Source: Arcicella aurantiaca (GTDB lineage Bacteria; Bacteroidota; Bacteroidia; Cytophagales; Spirosomataceae). Taken from it: a stretch of 46,910 bases of DNA. A model generated the notes under the pieces. It did not search any database and was not told where the DNA came from. It saw nothing but the letters and a program-made list of their open reading frames with translations. Shown one piece after another: positions 1 to 7,859 of this stretch (positions are counted from its first letter, which is position 1; every line of letters begins with the position of its first letter). A program made the translations under genes and the position numbers. The DNA is taken from contig NZ_QGGO01000015.1 of the NCBI RefSeq assembly GCF_003148625.1, positions 12,821 to 59,730 on the forward strand. Reading direction: 5' to 3'.

Positions 1-45
1 ACTCATAACTCATAACTCATAACTCATAACTCATAACTCATAACT
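1..45. repeat. ACTCATA heptad tandem array (truncated by window edge)
   Basis: Six consecutive perfect copies of the 7-mer ACTCATA, followed by a partial copy. On the minus strand the unit reads TTATGAG, and the array begins directly after the TAG stop codon (complement of 44-46) of the TPR gene. It belongs to the heptanucleotide repeat family found at many intergenic sites in this window (for example 10383-10474, 45499-45572 and 46867-46910). The array continues beyond the window, so its full length and any inverted partner are unknown. Confidence 0.95.
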
Positions 46-757
46 ATTTACTGATTTTCTCCGCTTCGTTTTTCCCTTCTAAATTATTATCAATTACTTC
101 TTTAAGTAACTTTTCAACTTCCTTTCTATTCGCAGGTTGTTGTTTCATGAGCGTGATGGCTTCATAGAATTTCCCGGGATTTGAGAATAAATTTGTCTGC
201 TTTGATAATGCTCTAAAATATATAATTGCTTTATCGTACTCCGCCAAACGCAAAGCCGTAATTCCTGCATATTTTGTGGCTTCACTATCATTATTTTTTC
301 GGTGTAAAATAGCCTCAAAAACACGTTGGGCTTCTTTGAGTTTTTGTTCATTAAATAATCGCAAACCTATTTGTAAACTATCTGCATTGGCATCCATTTT
401 TACAGGTAGATTTTCAAAATGTTCTTGGATGTACGTATTGGCAAATTCTTCTGTATTCAATTTTGGCGTTTGATTTATCCACCAAAAACCTACTACTAAT
501 AATATCGAAGCGGCGATGCCTATTGCCCAACTGAGTGGCTTTATTTTACGTACAGGACGATTAACTAATTCTTTTCTTAATACTTCAAATTCTGCTTTCC
601 GTTTTTCATTTGCCAAAGTTTTCGCTGCCATATTAGCATTGAGATAAAAAGCGGTATTTTCTGCTAATTCTGAATCCGTAGCAAGTTGATTTTCAAAGTC
701 CTTTCGTTCAGAAAGGCTTAGTTCATTCTTAAAATATTTTTCAATTTGCTCTAACAT
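44..757 (-). CDS. Membrane-anchored TPR protein, probable partner of the adjacent ECF sigma factor
   Basis: A 237-residue protein with a cytoplasmic N-terminal part (about residues 1-70, helical, charged), one transmembrane segment (about 75-94, containing WAIGIAASILLVVGFWW) and a periplasmic part from about 125 to 220 that looks like two or three tetratricopeptide repeats (for example the stretch around LFNEQKLKEAQRVFEAIL). It lies 59 bp downstream of an ECF sigma factor on the same strand. That order and topology fit an anti-sigma-like or sensor partner, but no zf-HC2 or classical anti-sigma motif is visible. Sigma partnership is inferred from position. The stop codon TAG merges with the heptad array at 1-45. 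Confidence 0.7.
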   Translation of the reverse strand: MLEQIEKYFKNELSLSERKDFENQLATDSELAENTAFYLNANMAAKTLANEKRKAEFEVLRKELVNRPVRKIKPLSWAIGIAASILLVVGFWWINQTPKLNTEEFANTYIQEHFENLPVKMDANADSLQIGLRLFNEQKLKEAQRVFEAILHRKNNDSEATKYAGITALRLAEYDKAIIYFRALSKQTNLFSNPGKFYEAITLMKQQPANRKEVEKLLKEVIDNNLEGKNEAEKISK

Positions 758-816
758 CGTTTTTATTTTATGTGCTTGGTGTTGGAAAACATCATTACTT
801 CGAAACGTAATTTCTT

Positions 817-1404
817 TTATTTTCTATACAATTCTCTCAACTTATCCATACATCTCAACCGACTCACTTTTGCCACGTTAGCAGTTTGATAACCTAATTC
901 TTTCGCAATTTCATTATCTGAAAAACCGTCGCCCCATGCCGTTATCATTTGTTGACATTTTTCGCCTAAGTTCTTAATTCGTTCATATAAAACATTTATC
1001 TCATTGTCTGAAATAAGTTTTTGTAACATATTTCTTGACTCATCAGGCATTGCCAAAAGCCAATCTTGGATAGGTTGGGCATCATGCACGCTCATTTTGT
1101 TAGTCGTAGTTTTACGAATAAAGTCAACACATTTATTAGAAAAGATTTGATAGAGATAGGTTTTAATCGCAGATTTTCCTTCAAAACGTTTGTTTTTAAC
1201 GTTTTCAATGAAAGCTAAAATTGTATCGGTATAAAGACTTGCCGCTTCGTCTTCCGAGAGTTGATGCTTAAAAGTAGCATCTTTGATGAAGTAAAAATAT
1301 TGCTCGTAGAGTTTATTCTCGGTGGTTCTTTGCAGAATTCCATCACCGATTATTCCTTTTAAAATAGCTTCGTCAGACAAGGCACCACGACCAAAAAAAA
1401 TCAT
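817..1404 (-). CDS. ECF-type sigma-70 family RNA polymerase sigma factor
   Basis: A 195-residue sigma factor that would redirect RNA polymerase to a small regulon. A region-2-like segment is around residues 55-95 (FEGKSAIKTYLYQIFSNK and CVDFIRK), and region 4 is at about 145-190, with the helix-turn-helix around FSDNEIAKELGYQTANVAK. The length is typical of Bacteroidota ECF sigma factors. The next gene downstream is the membrane TPR protein, the usual place for a cognate regulator. The minus-strand leader contains a TATATTTA element about 50 bp upstream, which may be a -7-like element. The stress or signal sensed cannot be read from sequence. Confidence 0.85.
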   Translation of the reverse strand: MIFFGRGALSDEAILKGIIGDGILQRTTENKLYEQYFYFIKDATFKHQLSEDEAASLYTDTILAFIENVKNKRFEGKSAIKTYLYQIFSNKCVDFIRKTTTNKMSVHDAQPIQDWLLAMPDESRNMLQKLISDNEINVLYERIKNLGEKCQQMITAWGDGFSDNEIAKELGYQTANVAKVSRLRCMDKLRELYRK

Positions 1405-1512
1405 TATTGCAAGAGTTTAGTTAAGGATTTTTACGATTTTAGCGGTATTGGCGTAAATATAGGGGATTTTGTTGTTTTGGTTTTAATTTATTGAGATTTA
1501 TAGTAAATGCTT

Positions 1513-1567
1513 ATAGTCTGATGCTCCCGCATCAAAATTTCAAAATATGCGGAAGCGTCAGATTATA
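1513..1567. repeat. REP-like palindrome, TCTGAtGCTcCCGCAT type
   Basis: An imperfect inverted repeat of about 20 bp per arm: left arm from TATAGTCTGATGCTCCCGC, right arm ATGCGGAAGCGTCAGATTA, with a short AT-rich loop. It lies in the gap between the ECF sigma factor and the carboxylesterase gene. The arms differ from the CAGACTTTAGTCTG palindromes elsewhere in the window but share the CAGACT-like core and intergenic placement. It could act as a transcript 3' end for the esterase gene, whose stop codon is 30 bp away. Confidence 0.65.
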
Positions 1568-1594
1568 TAAGAATTGCAATGCAGCAGCTTCGAT

Positions 1595-3118
1595 TTACAA
1601 GCTTTCCAATAAGTCAAATTCTTTTTTAAATAAGGCTGGTTTTTGATGTGTCTCTTTGTCTATATCTAAAATTATACCTTCTTCTTTTGTATATCTTTTC
1701 CACTCAGGCAGATTTTTACCATTGGGATTTCCTATTTTGATGAAATTAATCCAATAGGACGACATTAAGTTTTGAATTACTAAGTCGTGGTCTTGCCAAG
1801 GGCGTTTCCATAAATGCAAGGTATGCAAAGCGTAAGGTACTTCAGACGTATGAAAAGCTCCATAATTTGGAAAATCGGGTTTATCCGTCGGCACGTGTGA
1901 AACCTGATAAATATAAGATTGGCTTTTATTATAACCCGCCCAAAGATGTGATGAAAGTGCCGCAAATGAAAGCAAGGACAATCTACTTTGCGTTTGTTTT
2001 GCCTCTTCGTCAGTATTAGCAGGGAAGAGTTTAAGATATGCTTCCGACTTCGCTCCGTATTTATCAACTGCTTGTTGTCTGAATTTTTCTGCCGATAATC
2101 CTTGACTCGGAATTAATCCTGCGTCTCCCGTTACCCAGCCTGTCAATAATGGCACGTCGTTGTGTTTCCCATCTTTAAAATGCTGCACAATATCTGTTGG
2201 AAGTACATAACCATCAAGAACAACAGCCATTCTCAAACCGCTTGCTTGTGAGATTTTCAAAATTTCTTCCGAAGATTTCTGACGTAACTCTGCCAAACTA
2301 TTCACATTTGCTTTTTGCTGAAACGTCTCTCCCATTTTCTCCGCATCTGCCAAATTAGTTGGAATTCTATTGGATAACATTCCTCCACTTTGAGCAATTG
2401 CTCTATTGAATAAACCTTTTGCCAAAGGCGAAGCAACCAAACAATTCACACTCATTGAACCTGCTGATTGCCCTGCAATGGTTACTTTATTGGGGTCACC
2501 GCCAAAAGCAGCAATGTTGTCTTTTACCCATTTCAACCCTGCAATTTGGTCCATTAAACCATAATTTCCAGAAGCATTATTTTGTTCTTTGCTCAATTCT
2601 GGATGAGCCATAAAACCAAATGCCCCAACACGGTAATTAATACTAACGAAAACAATTCCTTTTTTCGCAAATTCTTCTCCATCATAAATAGCACAAGCTG
2701 ACGAACCCGAAGAAAAACCTCCGCCATAAATCCATACAAAAACGGGACGTTTTTCTTGGGTAGATTTCGCTCCTGTCCAAACATTTAAGTATAGACAATC
2801 TTCGCTTAATGGTTTTGGCGGAGCAATAAATTCTTCTGACCAACAATAAAATGGCGTTGGCGTAGCTTGGGAAGGACTTGCTGAAAATTCGGTACATTTA
2901 CGTATTCCGAGCCAATTTTCAGGAGCTTGTGGTGCTTTCCAACGCAAATTGCCTACGGGCGGAGCTGCAAATGGAATTCCTTTAAAAATACTGATTGTAC
3001 CAATTTTGGAACCAGCAATGAGTCCATTTTTGGTTTTTATCGTTTTCAATTGAGCATTTGAAAAAATAGCCCCAAACATCAAAACAAGAGCGATTGAGAG
3101 TGTTTTTATGAATTTCAT
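1595..3118 (-). CDS. Carboxylesterase/lipase family B, exported
   Basis: A 507-residue alpha/beta-hydrolase of the type-B carboxylesterase (pnbA/COesterase) family, expected to hydrolyse carboxylic esters. A signal peptide covers about residues 1-22 (MKFIKTLSIALVLMFGAIFSNAQ). Family landmarks are: EDCLYLNVW near 106-114, the oxyanion-hole motif YGGGF at 131-135, the nucleophile elbow GQSAGS with Ser218, and a GAFHTSEVPYAL stretch that carries the probable catalytic His. The acid residue is probably in the GDAGL segment, where many relatives have an Asp/Glu. The export signal suggests periplasmic or surface action. It stands alone between a REP-like palindrome and a REP/MITE composite. Substrate is unknown. 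Confidence 0.88.
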   Translation of the reverse strand: MKFIKTLSIALVLMFGAIFSNAQLKTIKTKNGLIAGSKIGTISIFKGIPFAAPPVGNLRWKAPQAPENWLGIRKCTEFSASPSQATPTPFYCWSEEFIAPPKPLSEDCLYLNVWTGAKSTQEKRPVFVWIYGGGFSSGSSACAIYDGEEFAKKGIVFVSINYRVGAFGFMAHPELSKEQNNASGNYGLMDQIAGLKWVKDNIAAFGGDPNKVTIAGQSAGSMSVNCLVASPLAKGLFNRAIAQSGGMLSNRIPTNLADAEKMGETFQQKANVNSLAELRQKSSEEILKISQASGLRMAVVLDGYVLPTDIVQHFKDGKHNDVPLLTGWVTGDAGLIPSQGLSAEKFRQQAVDKYGAKSEAYLKLFPANTDEEAKQTQSRLSLLSFAALSSHLWAGYNKSQSYIYQVSHVPTDKPDFPNYGAFHTSEVPYALHTLHLWKRPWQDHDLVIQNLMSSYWINFIKIGNPNGKNLPEWKRYTKEEGIILDIDKETHQKPALFKKEFDLLESL

Positions 3119-3136
3119 ATTTTGTGAGATTGGTAG

Positions 3137-3328
3137 GTAACACAGACTTTAGTCTGTATAATGACACTATAAATTTACAGACTAAATACACTGTTTAATA
3201 AGTTACTTCAACTTCCCGAAACAATATCCATTGCGGGTAAATAACTTTCGGGAAGTTCCCCAATCAAAGATTTTAGGAGAAAAATTATTTAGAAAACTTA
3301 TTAAACAGTGTACTAAAGTCTGTGTTAC
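3137..3328. repeat. REP-like palindrome pair, split by a MITE-like insertion
   Basis: The left REP arm at 3137-3157 contains CACAGACTTTAGTCTGT, and the second arm starts at ACAGACTAAA (3177-3186). That second arm is interrupted and resumes as CTAAAGTCTGTGTTAC at 3313-3328. Removing 3187-3312 and one CTAAA restores an arm identical to the intact copy at 9690-9711. The element therefore had the same two-palindrome architecture as the copies at 7860-7948, 9650-9711 and 19072-19133 before the insertion. Confidence 0.85.
3187..3312. mobile_element. 126-bp MITE-like element with 18-bp terminal inverted repeats
   Basis: The ends TACACTGTTTAATAAGTT (3187-3204) and AACTTATTAAACAGTGTA (3295-3312) are perfect inverted repeats. 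A second internal perfect inverted repeat, AACTTCCCGAAA (3210-3221) and TTTCGGGAAGTT (3246-3257), lies inside. The element is flanked by CTAAA on both sides (3182-3186 and 3313-3317), a 5-bp target-site duplication. It has no coding capacity, so it would need a transposase supplied elsewhere. The parent insertion sequence was not identified. Confidence 0.82.
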
Positions 3329-3336
3329 GTAAAATT

Positions 3337-4503
3337 TCAACAAACTTCCAATGCGTTTTTCAAGTCATTTATCAAGAAATCTGCATCTTCTAAACCAATA
3401 TAAAGGCGAATCATTCGATGCTCAGGATTATTTTTATCATAATCTTCTGGTTTCATTCCTGCGGCTTTTGGCATAATCAATGACTCGTGTCCGCCCCAAC
3501 TTACTGCCAACAAAAAGTTTTTGAGGCTTAAAGCAAATAATTCAATTTGTTGATATTCTATTTCATGCGGAATAATTGTTAATAAGCCACAAGCACCAGT
3601 CATTTGTTTTTTTGCCAATTCAATTTGAGGAAAATCTTTATCAAATGGGAATATCACTCGCTGAATTTTAGGGTGATTTTTCAAGAATTCAACTACTTTC
3701 GATGTTGTTTCTGTGATTCTCTGCAATCTAATTTCTAAGGTTCGCAATCCTCTAATCAATAACCAAGCATTGAAAGGCGAAAGACTCGTGCCAGAATTGA
3801 GTATTTCCGAATCAAAAATCTTCTTTATCCGTTCCCTTGACCCCGTAATTACGCCTGCAACCGTATCAGAATGTCCTCCAATATACTTGGTGGCAGAGTG
3901 CAAGCATAAATCAATGCCAAAATCATGTGGTTTTTGAAAAATTGGCGTGCAATATGAGTTATCAATGATAGTTGTGATATGCTTTGATTTTGCAAAATCT
4001 GCAACAGATTGCAAATCTTGCAACTGAAAATCAAAAGAATTGGGCGATTCTAAGTAAATAAGTGTCGTATTTTCTTGATATGCTTCAATAAAATTATTTA
4101 CGTCTCGTCCATCCACGTAGGTATGCGTAACGTTAAAACGTGGCAAAACAACCTCAAACATTCGTGCAGCCCATGAGTAAGGCTTCTCTACCGAAATGAT
4201 ATGGTCGCCCGATTTTACATTTGCCAAAATACTGCAAAAAATGGCCGAACTTCCCGAATTAGTAACCACGCAATCTTCCGAACCTTGCAAAGCAGCTAAT
4301 TTCTTCCGCAAAATATCAACCGTCGGATTTTTGGATTTTGTATAGATATATTCTCCCGAAAACTCATCTTCAAAAGTTTCACGGAGCGTCTTAAAATCTT
4401 TAAAAGCAAAATTGGAAGTTTGAACAATAGGCGGAGCAACTGCATTAAAATACTGCTCACGGTCTTCTGCCAATTGGTTGATGATGAATGAAATATTGTC
4501 CAC
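3337..4503 (-). CDS. Trans-sulfuration-type PLP enzyme (Cys/Met metabolism family)
   Basis: A 388-residue fold-type I PLP enzyme of the cystathionine gamma-synthase / beta-lyase / gamma-lyase family. The PLP lysine is Lys206 in SATKYIGGHSD, and the phosphate- and cofactor-binding parts include TNSGSSAIF near 81-89 and the DNSYCTPIFQ stretch near 181-190. The C-terminus has the family's SLGGHES-like turn in the variant form VSWGGHESLIMPK. The sequence alone does not separate gamma-synthase, beta-lyase and gamma-lyase activities, so the exact reaction in methionine/cysteine interconversion is left open. It is followed upstream by a heptad inverted repeat and then the HTH-less regulator paralogue, on the same strand. 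Confidence 0.88.
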   Translation of the reverse strand: MDNISFIINQLAEDREQYFNAVAPPIVQTSNFAFKDFKTLRETFEDEFSGEYIYTKSKNPTVDILRKKLAALQGSEDCVVTNSGSSAIFCSILANVKSGDHIISVEKPYSWAARMFEVVLPRFNVTHTYVDGRDVNNFIEAYQENTTLIYLESPNSFDFQLQDLQSVADFAKSKHITTIIDNSYCTPIFQKPHDFGIDLCLHSATKYIGGHSDTVAGVITGSRERIKKIFDSEILNSGTSLSPFNAWLLIRGLRTLEIRLQRITETTSKVVEFLKNHPKIQRVIFPFDKDFPQIELAKKQMTGACGLLTIIPHEIEYQQIELFALSLKNFLLAVSWGGHESLIMPKAAGMKPEDYDKNNPEHRMIRLYIGLEDADFLINDLKNALEVC

Positions 4504-4515
4504 AGGTTTGTTAAA

Positions 4516-4597
4516 AGTTGTGATTTAGTGAATGGTGAATTAGTGAATAGGAAAACAATCTACTGAATCACCATTCACTAAATCACCATTCACAACT
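4516..4597. repeat. Heptad inverted repeat, TTAGTGA/ATGGTGA units
   Basis: The left half (4516-4548) consists of 7-mers such as TTAGTGA and ATGGTGA. The right half (4562-4597) carries the same units on the opposite strand (TCACCAT, TCACTAA). The two halves can pair into a long stem with a short loop. It fills nearly the whole gap between the PLP-enzyme start and the stop of the HTH-less regulator paralogue. The same unit type is seen again just after the ridA stop codon (16751-16775). Confidence 0.85.
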
Positions 4598-4600
4598 TCG

Positions 4601-5434
4601 TTAAAGTGAATTTCTTTGGATAAATAAGAACGGATTTCGAATATGTTCTTTTTTGCCATTCAAAACCAATTCGGCGGCTGTTCTTCCCAACTGACAATGG
4701 TCGGTTGTTACCACCGTAATACCACCCGACAAAACTTCTTTAATTGGGGTTTCATTATAAGATAAAATACCTACATCTTTTCCAATTTTAAGGTTTTGGG
4801 CATTACAACGTTTTAAAATATCCGCTAAAAAATGTTCTGAAAGAATTAAATAAAGTTCGTTTTTGCGAATGATATTATCCTCAATTTCTGTATAAATATT
4901 GTATTGCAGGTTATTCTCTTGGGCAAAATGACTGACGCCCTCCATGATTGAAATGGAATAGAAATAACTTTCTTGAATGACAAAATTTAAGGCTGAATAT
5001 TTTGTCATTAAGGGCTTCGCATTGGAAAGGGCTTCGTAAATATCGGCTTCAAAATCTTGATAAACACAAGCATATTCGCCACGGATAAATTCGTTACGTT
5101 TATCTAAAATCAACAACTTTTCTTTCGGAATACTATTGATTGTTTTCAAAATATCTTCATTGATATGGGTCGCATGAAGCATGATAACAAAGTAGTCATA
5201 GGTGTTTAATTTCTCTCGAATGACCTCCGCAAAATGTGACGCATTCTGATGATTGATTTGAGGTATGTACAAATCTACGTCAGCTCGTCCATCAATTTGC
5301 GACAAAAAACAGTCGTAAATTTCGCTACGAAAATCACTGAGTTTATTGAAAATAAGTAACACCTTCAACTCAGTATTTTTAGTTTTATTATGAAGATTAG
5401 CTAATGGATTACTCACTGGTTTTATAATTTTCAA
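4601..5434 (-). CDS. GntR-regulator paralogue lacking the DNA-binding domain (sugar-binding-protein-like domain only)
   Basis: A 277-residue protein that aligns by eye over nearly its whole length with residues from about 88 onward of the divergently transcribed regulator at 5820-6848. Shared signatures are YxYYVIMPH/YDYFVIMLH, LILSEHFLADI versus LTIDDIDLVAAI, GKDVGILSYNETPIKEVLSGG versus GKDVGLISLNDSCYKEILAGG, and a final LxRxSL. The winged-helix region of the partner is absent, and no remnant of it is readable upstream of the ATG. It is therefore a periplasmic-binding-protein-type ligand domain without DNA-binding capacity and without a signal peptide. It could act as a dominant-negative partner, a ligand sensor or a decaying duplicate; which of these is not decidable here. 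Confidence 0.75.
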   Translation of the reverse strand: MKIIKPVSNPLANLHNKTKNTELKVLLIFNKLSDFRSEIYDCFLSQIDGRADVDLYIPQINHQNASHFAEVIREKLNTYDYFVIMLHATHINEDILKTINSIPKEKLLILDKRNEFIRGEYACVYQDFEADIYEALSNAKPLMTKYSALNFVIQESYFYSISIMEGVSHFAQENNLQYNIYTEIEDNIIRKNELYLILSEHFLADILKRCNAQNLKIGKDVGILSYNETPIKEVLSGGITVVTTDHCQLGRTAAELVLNGKKEHIRNPFLFIQRNSL

Positions 5435-5819
5435 ATTTTAAATACAAGTAAAAATTTATTCAAACAAAAAATATCCTGCTTTGCCACGACACCCATAATC
5501 AGGGCATAACAGGACAGAATGGGGCATATTGAGCTGAAATTGCAAGATTTGTGCTAAAAAATGCAACAAATAGCCTAACGTTTCTATGCCAGTCTGGTGT
5601 AATTTTACAGAACCAAAAAAGTGTGTTATTTTGATATTTTATTTAACTAAACCTATGCAACACAACAAATGGTACATCTTAAAACAAATTCAAAATAATC
5701 TATCTATTAAAAGTAGCGTATATGAATTTGTCATAACCTTTGTGATTTGCATATTGATTTTATTGCTTATAAAATTTTCACTTTAGATTCTGTTATTCAC
5801 TAATATACGACCCGAAATA
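5435..5819. other. Divergent intergenic region between the two paralogous regulators
   Basis: This 385-bp gap lies between the head-to-head start codons of the HTH-less paralogue and the GntR regulator. It holds AT-rich sequence near both starts, a relatively GC-rich patch around 5475-5530, and one small possible membrane-peptide ORF (5655-5786). It must contain both promoters, so it is the natural place for an operator of the GntR protein. No convincing palindromic operator was found by eye. Confidence 0.5.
5655..5786 (+). CDS. Possible small membrane peptide (43 aa), doubtful
   Basis: A short reading frame starting at an internal ATG encodes 43 residues with a basic N-terminus and a strongly hydrophobic C-terminal helix (VITFVICILILLLIKF). 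An upstream in-frame ATG at 5586 would add 23 residues of less plausible composition. The frame ends 33 bp before the GntR regulator start and points the same way, so it could be a leader or small membrane protein. AT-rich intergenic DNA readily yields hydrophobic reading frames by chance, so confidence is low. Confidence 0.28.
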   Translation: MQHNKWYILKQIQNNLSIKSSVYEFVITFVICILILLLIKFSL

Positions 5820-6848
5820 ATGATTAAAACTTTCCGAGATTTCGCTCAAGCCAAGCAAGATTCTAAAACTCCTAAGTATCAACAATTGGTCAACACTTTG
5901 TTGGTCGATATCGAAAAAGGTAATTTACAAACAGGAGAACGTTTACCTTCTATTAATGAAGCAAGTGAAGAATGTTACTTATCTCGTGACACTGTTGAGA
6001 GAGCCTATTCAGAACTTCACCGTTTGGGAGTAATCACTTCAATTTTTAGAAAAGGATATTTTATTTCTGGAAAATCTGCTAAAACAAAAACAAAGATTTT
6101 CTTCTTGGTTGGCAAAATCACAGAGAACAATAAAGATATTTTCAATGCCTTCGTCAACGCAGCAGGAAAAGACGTAACGGTTGATATTTTTACTTACAAT
6201 TATAAAAGCGAAAATTTCAGAGATACCATCAATAACCATTTAGGCAATTATCACTACTATGTAATTATGCCGCATTTGATTGACGAAACCGATGAGAATA
6301 TTAAGTGTTTGAAAAAGATTTCGAGCGAAAGACTTATTTTCCTTGAGCAATCAATGAAAGCATTTGAAAATTCAACGGCTCATGTTTTGAGTAATTCAGA
6401 ATACGAAATTTCTTCGGTAATGCAACAACACATTAAGCATTTCAAGAAATACAAAACCTTAAATTTGGTATTGACAGAAGAAGAGTATTTTGATGCAGAA
6501 TTGATAACGGGTTTCAGAAATTTCTGTGAAAGCAATAATTTCAATTTCCAAGTTCTTGATGGCTTCCAAGAAGAAGAAGTTGAAGCTGGAAATGTCTATT
6601 TAACCATTGACGATATTGATTTGGTAGCGGCTATTAAATCAGCTCAAAATCAAGATTTAGAATTGGGTAAAGACGTTGGTTTAATTTCCTTGAACGATTC
6701 ATGTTATAAAGAAATTTTGGCAGGAGGAATCAGTATCATTTCTTCAAAACCCGCTGAAATTGGCAAAATGGCTGCCGATATGATTAAAGGTGAAAAACGC
6801 CAACAAGTACAAGTACCAATGGAGATGATTTTGAGAAAATCTCTTTAA
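5820..6848 (+). CDS. GntR-family regulator with periplasmic-binding-protein-like effector domain
   Basis: A 342-residue transcription factor. The N-terminal winged helix (about residues 15-85) has the GntR signature: PKYQQLVNTLLVDI, GERLPSINEASE, and YLSRDTVERAYSELHRLG with a wing RKGYF. From about residue 88 to the end it has a LacI/periplasmic-binding-protein-like ligand domain instead of the usual GntR effector domains. It ends in a dimer-closing region with GKDVGLISLND and a terminal LRKSL. This architecture is common in Bacteroidota carbohydrate regulators. Its divergent neighbour is a version of the same protein without the HTH. The ligand and target genes are unknown; no sugar operon is directly adjacent, the GH32 gene being about 1.1 kb downstream. 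Confidence 0.85.
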   Translation: MIKTFRDFAQAKQDSKTPKYQQLVNTLLVDIEKGNLQTGERLPSINEASEECYLSRDTVERAYSELHRLGVITSIFRKGYFISGKSAKTKTKIFFLVGKITENNKDIFNAFVNAAGKDVTVDIFTYNYKSENFRDTINNHLGNYHYYVIMPHLIDETDENIKCLKKISSERLIFLEQSMKAFENSTAHVLSNSEYEISSVMQQHIKHFKKYKTLNLVLTEEEYFDAELITGFRNFCESNNFNFQVLDGFQEEEVEAGNVYLTIDDIDLVAAIKSAQNQDLELGKDVGLISLNDSCYKEILAGGISIISSKPAEIGKMAADMIKGEKRQQVQVPMEMILRKSL

Positions 6849-6851
6849 AAG

Positions 6852-6912
6852 AAGTTAGTATTTAGATAGTTTAACTAACGACCGTCTAAAACTAACCTCT
6901 AAAACCTACTTA
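6852..6912. repeat. Degenerate heptad inverted repeat after the GntR gene
   Basis: A short tract starting a few bases after the TAA stop contains units such as AAGTTAG, TATTTAG and ATAGTTT. It is followed by the complementary orientation (TCTAAAA, CTAACCT, CTAAAACC). It is more degenerate than the other heptad sites. It lies immediately before the rho-independent terminator at 6918-6956. Confidence 0.55.
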
Positions 6913-6917
6913 ACGAT

Positions 6918-6956
6918 AAACGAGAGTTTCTGATATTCAGAAATTCTCGTTTTTTA
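6918..6956 (+). terminator. Rho-independent terminator of the GntR gene
   Basis: The stem CGAGAGTTTCTGA and TCAGAAATTCTCG, with a TAT loop, is followed by a run of T (6950-6955). One internal mismatch is present. It sits about 70 bp after the GntR regulator stop codon and before the LpxH-like gene. Confidence 0.88.
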
Positions 6957-7068
6957 TTTCTCCTAAACAATTCCTTTCTATTCGTAAATAAAGAAAAAAG
7001 ACTTTCTGTATCTTTGATGTGTTAGCAAAATGTGCTTGAAACACCCCTGCTTTCTAATACTCAAAAAT

Positions 7069-7857
7069 ATGACTACGATAAAATTACAAGAGAATAAAAA
7101 AATTTACTTTGCTTCAGATTTCCACTTGGGATACCCCGACCATGAAACCAGCTTAATCCGTGAAAGGAAATTAGTTAAATGGCTCAATTCTATTCAAAAC
7201 GATGCCCAAACTGTCTTTTTAGTAGGCGATATTTTTGATTTTTGGTTTGAATATAAAAATGTTGTTCCCAAAGGATTTGTGCGTTTATTAGGAAAATTAG
7301 CAGAAATGTCTGATTCGGGCATAGAAATCGTCATTTTTTCTGGCAATCATGATATTTGGATGTTTGACTATTTCACGAAAGAAATGAATATTAAAGTATT
7401 CCGTGATTTTCAAGATTATGTGGTTGAAGCAAAAGGAAAATCTACCAGTTTTTACGTTGTTCATGGCGACGGACTTGGACCGGGTGATTATGGTTATAAA
7501 TTTTTGAAAAAGGTTTTTGAAAGTAAATTGTCAATCTGGGCTTTTGGTTGGATTCACCCACAAGTCGGCATTACGTTGGCAACTTGGTGGTCGGGCAGTA
7601 GAAAAGACGAAGAACGTATCAAAAGAGAATTACAATTTAGAGGTGATGGCGAATGGCTTTGGTCGTATGCAAAAGAACAAGAAGCTCTGAAACACCGTGA
7701 TTTCTATGTTTTCGGGCATCGTCATTTATTATTAGACTTACCTGTAAGTGAAAATAGCCGTTACATTAATCTCGGACAATGGGCGTATGATGACGAAAAT
7801 AGTAATCATTATGCCGTTTTTGATGGGGAAAATTTAGTTGTTGAAAAATTTGAGTAA
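7069..7857 (+). CDS. UDP-2,3-diacylglucosamine diphosphatase-like metallophosphoesterase (LpxH family)
   Basis: A 262-residue calcineurin-type phosphoesterase. The metal-binding blocks appear in order: SDFHLGYPD near the start, GDIFDFWFEY, SGNHDIWMFDYF, VVHGDGLGPGD and FGHRH. The DFHLG, GDIFDFW and GNHDIW forms are characteristic of the LpxH family, which removes UMP from UDP-2,3-diacylglucosamine in lipid A synthesis, a cytoplasmic or membrane-peripheral step. The ATG at 7069 is preferred over 7030 because the extra 13 residues precede the conserved start and are not family-like. It is apparently monocistronic, with a terminator upstream and a REP pair immediately downstream. Confidence 0.85.
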   Translation: MTTIKLQENKKIYFASDFHLGYPDHETSLIRERKLVKWLNSIQNDAQTVFLVGDIFDFWFEYKNVVPKGFVRLLGKLAEMSDSGIEIVIFSGNHDIWMFDYFTKEMNIKVFRDFQDYVVEAKGKSTSFYVVHGDGLGPGDYGYKFLKKVFESKLSIWAFGWIHPQVGITLATWWSGSRKDEERIKRELQFRGDGEWLWSYAKEQEALKHRDFYVFGHRHLLLDLPVSENSRYINLGQWAYDDENSNHYAVFDGENLVVEKFE

Positions 7858-7859
7858 AA

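Noticed and set aside
3187-3312. MITE as a simple rho-independent terminator or regulatory hairpin
   Set aside because: The 5-bp direct duplication and exact restoration of the REP arm on excision show an insertion, although it may secondarily affect transcription.
3187-3312. Tc1/mariner-type TA target reading of the insertion
   Set aside because: Using TA as target would leave CTAAATACTAAAG at the empty site, which does not match the intact REP copies. A CTAAA duplication does.
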